Assembly: GCA_004357435.1 (NCBI GenBank)
Contig: SMVS01000117.1
Location: 1 to 6,362, forward strand
Reading direction: 5' to 3'
Length of the DNA: 6,362 bases
From: Nitrospina sp.
GTDB lineage: Bacteria; Nitrospinota; Nitrospinia; Nitrospinales; Nitrospinaceae
Part shown: piece after piece, positions 1 through 5,897 of the stretch
Layout: the number at the start of each line of letters is the position of its first letter
Position numbering within the stretch: the stretch's first letter is position 1
Made by a program: the position numbers and the translations under genes
The notes under the pieces: model-generated
Seen by the model: only the letters and a program-made list of their open reading frames with translations
The model's database searches: none
What the model was told of the DNA's origin: nothing

Positions 1-17
1 AATCGAGCCGATGCCAT
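1..17 (-). CDS. 5' end of a downstream gene (product unknown), cut by the window edge
   Basis: An ATG at 17-15 opens a frame reading M-A-S-A-R before the window ends. It is preceded by a strong Shine-Dalgarno sequence, AGGAG (27-23), five bases before the ATG and overlapping the TAG stop of the squalene synthase gene. Only 8 bases separate that stop from this start, so the two genes are very probably co-transcribed and perhaps translationally coupled. The product cannot be read from five codons. By context, a squalene-using or isoprenoid enzyme such as a cyclase or oxidase is possible, but this is a guess. Confidence 0.5.
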
Positions 18-25
18 TCTATCTC

Positions 26-1132
26 CTAAGCGTTAAGTGTGGCTGATGAATTGAGGTTCAGATCTTCCAGCCGGCTTTTTAATTTATGCAATCGAAAAAC
101 AGGAGGGTTTAATAATCGCGCCCGTTTTTGAATGCGCGAAAAGGACCATTTCAATAATGTGTCGGAATGAACAAGTAACCGGGTGCGCCGCAAAATTTTC
201 CGAACGGTTTGACGCGAAATTTTTACCGGATCGTCGGATTTCAAAAGAGCATCGTTATTGTGAAGAGTCGCCACCGTTTCCAGGGCCATCCACAACGGCC
301 AGATACAGAAAATGCGTATGGAGGATTCGCTTTTGGGGATCGCCAGGGTGAATTTCAATGCGTCCTGCAAGTGCCCCGTGGTTTTATGCAAAAGCCTCTC
401 AAGAATTTCCAGATTCGTTTTTTCGGAAACTCCGGTATTAAACTCTTCCACCGTCAAACCCTTTTCGGTGATGAAGGATCGGGGAATGTAGGACCAGCCG
501 CGTCCCCGATCTGCCAGGATGTCTTTCGATATGTTGGTCATTTGCAAGCCGAGTCCAAACGAGACCGCGTGAGCCTGCATGATTTCCCGGTTCCGGTCGG
601 AAAGCCCTGGCAATTCCTCGATGAATAAATTGGACAACATTTCCCCGATGGCACCCGCCACAAAATAACAATACTCTTCCAATTCCTCTTCATCCTTCAG
701 CAGAGTGATTTCATTTGCCGTGAATTTCCCCTGAAAGAACGCCATGCCCTGGGCCATTTGCGCTACCGAATGAATGATTTGAGCGCGGTGATTGGCCTTT
801 AAGGTGTCGAACACCCGAAACACCCGCGGCGTTTGCATGAGAAGTTCCAGGTCGCTGGCGGAGCCGTCCACAGCCGCGCAGTCCTGAACCCATTGGCTCA
901 GTTGCTGGGACCGCGACTCCGCATCCTGGATCAGTTTGGAGAACTGCAACAGCAGACGGATTTTGACTTTGGGTTCGAGCTTGGCGGCATCTTCGACGGT
1001 GTCAACGATTCGGCAAAACAGGTAGGCGGTCAGCACACTGCGATGCAGTTCTCCTTTAAGAACTGAGATATTCAAAGCGAAGGTTCGACTGACCTTCGGC
1101 AAAGTCTGCTGGCAAAAATTCCAATCGTCCAT
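26..1132 (-). CDS. Squalene/phytoene synthase family protein, squalene synthase-like (368 aa)
   Basis: This is a head-to-head prenyl transferase of the all-alpha trans-isoprenoid synthase fold. It probably condenses two farnesyl diphosphates through presqualene diphosphate to squalene. The first aspartate-rich motif is DTVED (D44 and D48), preceded by YLFCRIV. The second is NISKD-ILAD (N200, D204, D208), followed by RGRGWSYIP. The segment YCYFVAGAIGEMLSNLF (155-171) matches the squalene synthase YCHYVAG...LS.LF block. RIFCIWPLWMAL (273-284) and PVKISR (302-307) resemble late blocks of eukaryotic-type squalene synthases. At 368 residues it is longer than HpnC, HpnD or CrtM (about 270-300). The last 60 residues are rich in Arg and Lys with no transmembrane helix, unlike the anchored eukaryotic enzymes. 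The ATG at 1132 follows only a weak GAAG seven bases upstream. Dehydrosqualene or hydroxysqualene synthase activity cannot be excluded. The family is certain; the exact product is inferred. Confidence 0.85.
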   Translation of the reverse strand: MDDWNFCQQTLPKVSRTFALNISVLKGELHRSVLTAYLFCRIVDTVEDAAKLEPKVKIRLLLQFSKLIQDAESRSQQLSQWVQDCAAVDGSASDLELLMQTPRVFRVFDTLKANHRAQIIHSVAQMAQGMAFFQGKFTANEITLLKDEEELEEYCYFVAGAIGEMLSNLFIEELPGLSDRNREIMQAHAVSFGLGLQMTNISKDILADRGRGWSYIPRSFITEKGLTVEEFNTGVSEKTNLEILERLLHKTTGHLQDALKFTLAIPKSESSIRIFCIWPLWMALETVATLHNNDALLKSDDPVKISRQTVRKILRRTRLLVHSDTLLKWSFSRIQKRARLLNPPVFRLHKLKSRLEDLNLNSSATLNA

Positions 1133-1183
1133 AATAAAACTTCAAAAGGGGAAGCCCCGGTTCCGCAGATTCAAAATACACCC

Positions 1184-1189
1184 ATTGTA
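1184..1189 (-). promoter_or_regulatory. Weak -10 candidate for the squalene synthase gene
   Basis: The minus strand reads TACAAT here, five of six matches to TATAAT, about 52 bases before the start codon. No good -35 hexamer lies 16-18 bases upstream (best TTAATG, three of six). The 174-base gap between ispH and this gene leaves room for a promoter, and no clear terminator was seen after ispH, so read-through from ispH is equally possible. Confidence 0.22.
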
Positions 1190-1217
1190 GAAAAAGGCCA
1201 CCCGTCATTAATTCAAT

Positions 1218-1234
1218 TCAAGCCACTTGCTTGA
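1218..1234. repeat. Perfect 6-bp inverted repeat between ispH and the squalene synthase gene
   Basis: TCAAGC-CACTT-GCTTGA is a perfect 6-bp inverted repeat with a 5-base spacer, about 73 bases downstream of the ispH stop and 86 upstream of the next start. It is not followed by a T-run on the minus strand, so it is not a standard intrinsic terminator. It could be an operator, an mRNA 3'-end hairpin or chance. Confidence 0.3.
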
Positions 1235-1306
1235 CAACAACCCTTGGGGAATTTCCGAAACACCAGAGAACCCGGCATTCAAGGAATAGGCAGGGAAACG
1301 GGAAGA

Positions 1307-2191
1307 TCAGTGGACGTCGAATTTTTCCAAACAGCCCATCTCCTGGGCAATGTTCAAGATGTTCGCGTGGACTTCATTGATCACATATTCCGGTGTGCTG
1401 GTGCCCGCAGTGATTCCCACATGATTTTTATTTATAAACCATTTTTGTTCCAGCTGGGAAGAGGATTCGATGTGGTGGGCCTCCACATTTCTTTCATCGC
1501 ACACCTGGACCAGCTTTTTGGTGTTGGAGGAATTGTAGCCACCGATGACGATCATCAGGTCGACCTGATCTGCCAAGTCACGCACGGCGATCTGCCGGTC
1601 CCGGGTGGGCTGGCAAATGGTGTTGACAAACGCCACGTCCTCCACGCAGTCCATTTGCCGGATTTTTCTGACCAGGTTCTCTACTTTTTCTACCTGCTGG
1701 GTGGTTTGGCTCACGATGCCGAATTTGCAACTGCCGGTGGTTTTCAACTTTTCCAAATCGCCCTCGTCATTGATCACGATGTACTCGTCCAGGTCGCCGA
1801 CGATGCCCTTCACTTCCACATGCGATTCCTGCCCAATCACCACCGGGAAATAGCCCTTTTCCACCATCAACTGGATGGTCTTGTGGACTCGCATCACCAG
1901 CGGGCAACTGGCGTCGAACACGACCAAACCGGCTTCGGCCAACTTCTTTTTTAATTTCTCGGGAGCGCCGTGTGCCGTGATCATCACTTTTTTGGTTTTG
2001 ATCTGGTCGATCTCATCAATGCCGTTCACCACGGAAACCCCGTTGGTTTTCAGGGACTCGTTGACCTGGTGATTGTGGACCAGTTGGCCGACGATGGTGA
2101 GGTCCGATTTGAATTGCGGTTCGAGAGCCAGGTTGATGGCGTCCTTGACCCCAAAGCAGGTGCCCAGGGCGCTGGCGAGAGATATTTTCAT
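1307..2191 (-). CDS. ispH: IspH (LytB), 4-hydroxy-3-methylbut-2-enyl diphosphate reductase (294 aa)
   Basis: This is the last enzyme of the MEP pathway. It reduces HMBPP to IPP and DMAPP in the cytoplasm with an oxygen-sensitive iron-sulfur cluster. All expected residues are present: cluster ligands C12 (TCFGV), C96 (DASCP) and C193 (NTICQPT); substrate-binding H39 (GQLVHN), H74 (TAHG), H124 and E126 (ESHVE); T163 or T164 in SQTTQQ; S221/N223 in GGYNSSNT; and S265 in GTSTPEY. These match the E. coli IspH residues C12, C96, C197, H41, H74, H124, E126, T167, S225, N227 and S269, with small offsets. The frame is open upstream to a GTG at 2248, but the ATG at 2191 is chosen because it follows AAGGAA at good spacing and gives the family N-terminus (MKISLAS). 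The gene lies between the sdh operon and a squalene synthase homologue, which uses its end product after chain elongation. Confidence 0.97.
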   Translation of the reverse strand: MKISLASALGTCFGVKDAINLALEPQFKSDLTIVGQLVHNHQVNESLKTNGVSVVNGIDEIDQIKTKKVMITAHGAPEKLKKKLAEAGLVVFDASCPLVMRVHKTIQLMVEKGYFPVVIGQESHVEVKGIVGDLDEYIVINDEGDLEKLKTTGSCKFGIVSQTTQQVEKVENLVRKIRQMDCVEDVAFVNTICQPTRDRQIAVRDLADQVDLMIVIGGYNSSNTKKLVQVCDERNVEAHHIESSSQLEQKWFINKNHVGITAGTSTPEYVINEVHANILNIAQEMGCLEKFDVH

Positions 2192-2264
2192 TAAATTTCC
2201 TTGCCGGGTGACTGATAAAATCCGTGGGTTGACGCGCACAGGGTTCACGGCAATCCAACTGTCT

Positions 2265-2293
2265 ATAGTATCAGATCGGTGTTTATTTTTAAA
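2265..2293 (-). promoter_or_regulatory. Candidate promoter for ispH (extended -10)
   Basis: On the minus strand TTTAAA (2293-2288, four of six to TTGACA) is separated by 17 bases from TACTAT (2270-2265, four of six to TATAAT). The -10 is preceded by TG-A, giving an extended -10. It lies just beyond the sdhB terminator hairpin and would give an untranslated leader of about 65-70 bases before the ispH ATG. Both hexamers are weak matches. Confidence 0.35.
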
Positions 2294-2325
2294 CGAAAAA
2301 TGGCCCCGGTCGTTCCGGTCATTTT
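2291..2325 (-). terminator. Probable intrinsic terminator of the sdhCAB operon, overlapping the sdhB stop codon
   Basis: On the minus strand AAAATG (2325-2320) pairs with CATTTT (2302-2297), and an inner CCGG (2318-2315) pairs with CCGG (2309-2306) around the 5-base loop AACGA. A 1x3 internal loop separates the two helices. The right arm ends in a T-run (CATTTTTCGTTT). The left arm contains the last sdhB codon and its TGA stop. The inner GC helix is only 4 bp, so efficiency is uncertain. The arms are nearly symmetrical, and the T-rich side best suits minus-strand transcription. Confidence 0.5.
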
Positions 2326-3068
2326 AAAAACAAGTTTTTCAATAGTTGCAAGAAGGTTTGGCGGCCGATTTCCGCAATCGATTCGGTCAGGGGAATATTT
2401 TTAGGGCACACTTCCACGCAGACCTGGGCATTGCCGCAGTGTGCGATTCCGCCCTCTCCCATCACCGCCTCCAGGCGCTCCTCCTTTTCCATGGCCCCTG
2501 TGGGATGCATGTTGAACAGACGCACCTGGCTGAAGGTGGCGGCTCCCATGAAATTATTGGTGAGGGTGAATTGCGGGCAAGCTTCTAGACAGCACCCGCA
2601 GGTCATGCACTCTGAAAGAACATAGGATTTGTCACGTTGTTTTTCAGGAATCGTCGGCCCCACTCCAATCTCATGAGTGCCGTCAATATGGATCCAGGCC
2701 TGGACCTTCTTCAGATTTTCAAACATGCGGGACCGATCCACCTGCAAATCCCGAATGAGAGGAAACTTTGACATCGGTTCCAGCACAATGGGCTGTTGCA
2801 GTTGGTCCACCAAAGCGGTGCAGGCCTGACGCACCCGGCCATTGATCACCATGGTGCAGGAGCCGCAAACTTCCTCCAAACAGTTCGATTCCCACACCAC
2901 GGGTGGCACCGTTTGGTTTGACCGGTTCACCGGATTCCGGGCCACGTCCTGCAAACAGGAAATAATATTGGCGCTGGGTTTGTGCTCCAGCGTGAACTCT
3001 TCCCAATACGGTTTTGAATCCGGAGAATCCTGGCGTTTTATTTTGAGTTGAATGAGGGCTTCCATCAT
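2319..3068 (-). CDS. sdhB: Succinate dehydrogenase / fumarate reductase iron-sulfur subunit (249 aa)
   Basis: This subunit carries electrons between the flavin of SdhA and the quinone/heme sites of SdhC on the cytoplasmic face of the membrane. The N-terminal ferredoxin-like domain has the [2Fe-2S] ligands C63, C68, C71 and C83. The C-terminal domain holds C154, C157, C160 and C221 for [4Fe-4S], and C164, C211 and C217 for [3Fe-4S], with spacing identical to known SdhB (C-x5-C-x3-CP at the end). RNPVN, NCLEEVCG, LQVDRSRMF and HPTGAM are shared with B. subtilis SdhB as I recall that sequence, placing it in the B. subtilis-type group. The start is at the tandem ATG ATG; the first ATG lies 6 bases after the sdhA stop, with an AGG overlapping that TAG as ribosome binding site. 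The length is typical. Sequence alone does not show whether the complex favours succinate oxidation or fumarate reduction. Confidence 0.96.
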   Translation of the reverse strand: MMEALIQLKIKRQDSPDSKPYWEEFTLEHKPSANIISCLQDVARNPVNRSNQTVPPVVWESNCLEEVCGSCTMVINGRVRQACTALVDQLQQPIVLEPMSKFPLIRDLQVDRSRMFENLKKVQAWIHIDGTHEIGVGPTIPEKQRDKSYVLSECMTCGCCLEACPQFTLTNNFMGAATFSQVRLFNMHPTGAMEKEERLEAVMGEGGIAHCGNAQVCVEVCPKNIPLTESIAEIGRQTFLQLLKNLFLK

Positions 3069-3074
3069 GGGTGC

Positions 3075-5015
3075 CTAATCGTATTTACGTGGCCGCGGAG
3101 TGACCAGTGAGGTATTCACACTTTCATAACTGATCTCGGGCTGGTTGTTTTTAATTTGGGCAATGGTGGTTTTCAACCATCGCTTGTTGTTTTCCTCAAA
3201 GCGTTTCATGTAAGCCTGGTGATCGGGGGGGAAGGCGGATTCGTCCGTCTCTCCGTATTGTTGTTGTTCAAGATAATCCACGAATTCGTGGGGATCAAAT
3301 TTAGGCGGTTGTTTCAGGTCGAATTCCGGTTTGTAATGGGCGCCTCGGAATTCGTTGCGCACCAGAGCTCCTTTCGCAATTATTTTAGCGAGATGAATCA
3401 TCAGATGCAATTGATTGACGAAGCTCGGTTCCGGATTCGCCCAATCACTGGTGTCCAGGCATTGGATATCGCTGAACCGCGTCTCAATATCGGAAATCTG
3501 GATGATGGCTTTTTCCAATTTGGAATTCTCACGAACGATCATGACGTGGGCCAGCAGAACCTCACCCAACTCTTGATGCAGTTGGTGAGGGTTCTCCTTG
3601 CCCTTCATTTTTTTTATGGCCTGGAATCGTCCTTCCCAGTTCAAACGCGCCTGGCTGAACACAGTGGTGGGAATGTCCTCATAATGCCGGGTCAAATTTT
3701 TACTGTAGTTGATCAATCCCGGACCCATCATGAGGCCGGTATAAATACAACTCAATAACGAGTTCGCGCCCAGGCGATTGGCGCCATGGTATTGATAATC
3801 GGCTTCTCCGGCGGCATACAACCCCGGGATGGAAGTCATCTGGTTGCGCGGTGATTTATGGTCGATGAGGCCGTGTCCGTCATCCTCATAGTCGGTCCAG
3901 ATGCCTCCCATGGAATAGTGGACGGCGGGAAAAATTTTCATCGGCACTTTCTTGGGATCGTCACCGGTGAACTTCTGGTAAATATCCAGGATGCCGCCCA
4001 GACGGTCCTCGAGGTATTCTTCCGTGTGGTGGGTGAGGTCGAGGTAGACCATGGATTTTCCGCCCACGCCGAGTTTCTGGTTGTACACGACATCGTGAAT
4101 TTCCCGGCTGGCCACGTCGCGCGGCACCAGGTTGCCGAACAGGGGATGGTTTTCCTCCAGAAAGTAATAGCGTTCCCCCTCCGGAATGGTCAGGGGGTCG
4201 CGCGGATCGCCGGCCTGGCGCGGTACCCAGATTCTGCCGCCTTCGCCCCGTGCCGATTCGCTCATCAATCGTAATTTATCCTGTCCGGGAATAGCCGTCG
4301 GATGGATCTGGATGAACTCGCCGTTGGCGTATTTGGCGCCTTGCAGATAGGCGGACATGGCCGCGGCACCGTTGCACACGGTGGACCCGGTGGTTTTCCC
4401 ATACACTTGCGAAGGCCCGCCGGTGGCCAGCACCACCGCATCGCCGCCCTCGCTGAAAATGGCTCCGGTGCGCAGATCGTGCAACACCGCGCCCCGGCAC
4501 ACCCCGTCCGCATCCAGCACCGCTCCCAGGTATTCGTGCCATTCCATTTTGGTGACCAGGCCGTCATGCTCGTGCTTGCGGACCTGTTCGTCCAGAGCGT
4601 AGAGCAATTGCTGGCCGGTGGTGGCCCCGGAGAAGGCGGTGCGTGAATACAGCGTGCCGCCGAACCTGCGGAATTCGAGGTGTCCCTCGGGCGTCCGGTT
4701 GAAAGGCACTCCCAACCGGTCCATCAAATGAATGATGGCGGGCGCTTGAAAACACATATCGCGCACCGGCGGCTGGTGGGCCAGAAAATCACCGCCCTTG
4801 ACGGTGTCGTAAAAATGAATTTCAGGGGAATCGCCTTCGCCCTTGGTGTCGATGGCGGCGTTGATGCCACCCTGGGCACATACCGAATGCGAACGCTTCA
4901 CCGCCTGGTAGGACACCAACAGCACCTCGGCCTTGGCCTCGCATAGTTTCATGGTGACGGCCAGGCCGGCCAGCCCGCCGCCGATGACGATGAATCTTTT
5001 GGTGCGCTTGGCCAT
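3075..5015 (-). CDS. sdhA: Succinate dehydrogenase / fumarate reductase flavoprotein subunit (646 aa)
   Basis: This catalytic subunit interconverts succinate and fumarate with covalently bound FAD. Visible features in order: the Rossmann dinucleotide motif GGGLAG (12-17); the FAD-attaching H43 in RSHSVCAQGG; ATGGPSQVYG (197-206); the substrate-binding segment around H238 (IQIHPT); the RGEGGR loop (256-261); the candidate proton-shuttle arginine R299 in VPRDVASRE; H366 in VHYSMGG; and the FAD-binding GLYAAGE (398-404) with R414 and N418 in HGANRLGANSLL. The remaining C-terminal part, about 430-646, is the helical domain and tail. At 646 residues it is longer than B. subtilis SdhA (about 586) and closer to epsilonproteobacterial or Bacteroidetes FrdA. 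The frame runs upstream to 5168 inside sdhC, but the ATG at 5015 is right: it gives MAKRTKRFIVIGGG, follows GGAGG, and overlaps the sdhC stop in TGATG. This arrangement suggests translational coupling. Direction of reaction is undecided. Confidence 0.97.
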   Translation of the reverse strand: MAKRTKRFIVIGGGLAGLAVTMKLCEAKAEVLLVSYQAVKRSHSVCAQGGINAAIDTKGEGDSPEIHFYDTVKGGDFLAHQPPVRDMCFQAPAIIHLMDRLGVPFNRTPEGHLEFRRFGGTLYSRTAFSGATTGQQLLYALDEQVRKHEHDGLVTKMEWHEYLGAVLDADGVCRGAVLHDLRTGAIFSEGGDAVVLATGGPSQVYGKTTGSTVCNGAAAMSAYLQGAKYANGEFIQIHPTAIPGQDKLRLMSESARGEGGRIWVPRQAGDPRDPLTIPEGERYYFLEENHPLFGNLVPRDVASREIHDVVYNQKLGVGGKSMVYLDLTHHTEEYLEDRLGGILDIYQKFTGDDPKKVPMKIFPAVHYSMGGIWTDYEDDGHGLIDHKSPRNQMTSIPGLYAAGEADYQYHGANRLGANSLLSCIYTGLMMGPGLINYSKNLTRHYEDIPTTVFSQARLNWEGRFQAIKKMKGKENPHQLHQELGEVLLAHVMIVRENSKLEKAIIQISDIETRFSDIQCLDTSDWANPEPSFVNQLHLMIHLAKIIAKGALVRNEFRGAHYKPEFDLKQPPKFDPHEFVDYLEQQQYGETDESAFPPDHQAYMKRFEENNKRWLKTTIAQIKNNQPEISYESVNTSLVTPRPRKYD

Positions 5016-5698
5016 CAGGAGGTGCCTCCAAAAGTGGGCTGAACCGAAACCGGGTGGAGAGAAAATTCCACTACCGTGGCGATGCCCATCACGGAGAGAA
5101 CCAGGCCGAACAGCATGAACGCGTATCCGGCATTGCGTTGCGCCTGCGGGCCGATCACGATGCCCCACGAAATACAGAAACCCCAGAGTCCGTTGGCGAA
5201 ATGAAAAGTGGCCGACAAAATACCGATCAAATATATGGTGCGCCCGGTCCAGGTGGTGAACGTGTCGTTCATGACGTCGATCAAAAAGGGCGCCGCGTCA
5301 AACAGGTGATGACCGAACCAGAGTTTTGGTGCCACCGTGGTTCCCACATGATAGACCAGAAACACGAACACCACTCCGCCGGTAACGCGTTGCAGAGTGT
5401 ACATCCAGTTGCGCGGGTAAGAATATTTAAAAACGTTGCTCTTCGCGATGGTGAACACGTAAAATCCCATGATCGAATGGAACAGCAGGGGAATGTAGAT
5501 TACGGAAACTTCAATCCATATCAGGAAAGGCAGGTTGTTGAGCGCATCGATGCTCAGTTGGTAGGGCAGGACGCCCACCGTGCGCAGGGCGTTGAGCGAA
5601 AGGTGCAGGATCAGAAAAGCGCCGATGGGAACCAGGCCGGTCAGAGAATGGAGCTTGAGCAGGAAATATTCGATCTGGCCTTTAGTGAATTTTCCCAT
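5015..5698 (-). CDS. sdhC: Succinate dehydrogenase cytochrome b558 membrane anchor subunit (227 aa)
   Basis: This single-polypeptide diheme membrane anchor passes electrons between SdhB and the quinone pool, as in B. subtilis SdhC and Wolinella FrdC. Five hydrophobic helices are visible at about 19-38, 57-82, 99-122, 153-182 and 190-213. Four histidines correspond to the B. subtilis heme ligands H28, H70, H113 and H155: H32 (LILHLSLN), H74 (PLLFHSIMG), H117 (LVYHVGT) and H166 (TFHFANGLWG). LHSLTGLVPIG, YPRNWMYTLQRVTG and PQAQR are further shared blocks. The frame extends to a GTG at 5716. The ATG at 5698 is preferred because AAGG (5708-5705) lies six bases upstream and the protein then starts MGKFTKGQIEYF, in line with the family. 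No separate SdhD is present or needed in this group. Two hemes and this anchor type point to a menaquinone-type enzyme, an inference from the family. Confidence 0.94.
   Translation of the reverse strand: MGKFTKGQIEYFLLKLHSLTGLVPIGAFLILHLSLNALRTVGVLPYQLSIDALNNLPFLIWIEVSVIYIPLLFHSIMGFYVFTIAKSNVFKYSYPRNWMYTLQRVTGGVVFVFLVYHVGTTVAPKLWFGHHLFDAAPFLIDVMNDTFTTWTGRTIYLIGILSATFHFANGLWGFCISWGIVIGPQAQRNAGYAFMLFGLVLSVMGIATVVEFSLHPVSVQPTFGGTS
5016..5029 (-). promoter_or_regulatory. sdhA ribosome binding site inside the end of sdhC, partly self-complementary
   Basis: GGAGG (5029-5025) lies nine bases before the sdhA ATG. The spacer contains CCTCC (5022-5018), so the site reads GGAGGCACCTCC, in which GGAG can pair with CTCC around a 4-base loop. 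The sdhC stop and sdhA start overlap as TGATG. A ribosome finishing sdhC would open the short hairpin, which would favour coupled synthesis of the two subunits. The 4-bp stem is weak, so this is a hypothesis. Confidence 0.4.
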
Positions 5699-5709
5699 TA
5701 AGAACCTTG

Positions 5710-5738
5710 CAGACACGGAGCTAAAATCCGGTGTCCTG
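5710..5738 (-). repeat. Imperfect stem-loop directly upstream of the sdhC ribosome binding site
   Basis: On the minus strand GACAC (5735-5731 side) pairs with GTGTC (5716-5712), continued inward by GGA with TCC across one bulged base, and outward by CA with TG across another bulge. The loop is TTTTAGC. That gives about 10 base pairs with two single-base bulges. Its 3' arm touches the sdhC Shine-Dalgarno (AAGG, 5708-5705), so folding could affect sdhC translation. Confidence 0.35.
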
Positions 5739-5769
5739 AAATTTAATCGCCGTCACATGGCCCAGAGGG

Positions 5770-5787
5770 TCTCATTAAAAAATGAGA
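5770..5787. repeat. Perfect 7-bp inverted repeat in the sdhC upstream region
   Basis: TCTCATT-AAAA-AATGAGA is a perfect 7-bp inverted repeat with a 4-base spacer, 72 bases upstream of the sdhC start and about 10-17 bases downstream of the -10 candidate. It could be an AT-rich leader hairpin or a repressor operator. It could also end transcription from the zinc-ribbon gene upstream, but no T-run follows on the minus strand. Confidence 0.4.
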
Positions 5788-5803
5788 GTCCGCATCCTCG
5801 TTT

Positions 5804-5809
5804 ATTGTA
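5804..5809 (-). promoter_or_regulatory. Weak -10 candidate for the sdhCAB operon
   Basis: The minus strand reads TACAAT (five of six to TATAAT), about 105 bases before the sdhC ATG. The hexamer 17 bases upstream, TCCGCA, is a poor -35, so an activator or another sigma factor would be needed if this is the promoter. The rest of the 199-base gap (5699-5897) holds the two inverted repeats annotated separately, and no ORF on the minus strand. Confidence 0.25.
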
Positions 5810-5897
5810 TTACGTTATGGAGAACCTGCGGAAAGAAATTAGGCCGAAGCGGGGAAAAACTGGCAAAAAGTTGAATGAGAAGGAAGGGGACGCCGGT

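Noticed and set aside
1148..1158. GGGG-AAG-CCCC hairpin just upstream of the squalene synthase start, as a terminator
   Set aside because: A 4-bp stem with a 3-base loop and only a short T-run is too weak, and it would block the gene's own leader.
1231..1236. A perfect TTGACA on the plus strand, as a possible plus-strand promoter
   Set aside because: No -10-like hexamer lies 16-18 bases downstream and there is no plus-strand gene to serve.
1244..1954. A 236-codon plus-strand open frame opposite ispH
   Set aside because: It is antisense to a gene with every catalytic residue of IspH, and its His/Asp-rich translation is typical of a reverse-complement shadow.
2192..2248. A 19-codon N-terminal extension of ispH starting at a GTG
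   Set aside because: It would place the start far upstream of the family N-terminus, and the inner ATG at 2191 has a good AAGGAA.
3156..4274. Two plus-strand open frames (200 and 138 codons) opposite sdhA
   Set aside because: Both are antisense to the well-conserved flavoprotein gene, and neither translation has a recognisable domain.
5016..5168. A 51-codon N-terminal extension of sdhA into sdhC
   Set aside because: The extension is sdhC read in another frame. The ATG at 5015 has a GGAGG and gives the normal flavoprotein N-terminus.
5732..5756. A possible CRP/FNR-type site (TGTGA half) upstream of sdhC
   Set aside because: Only one half-site is present; the second half (TTAAA) does not fit either consensus.
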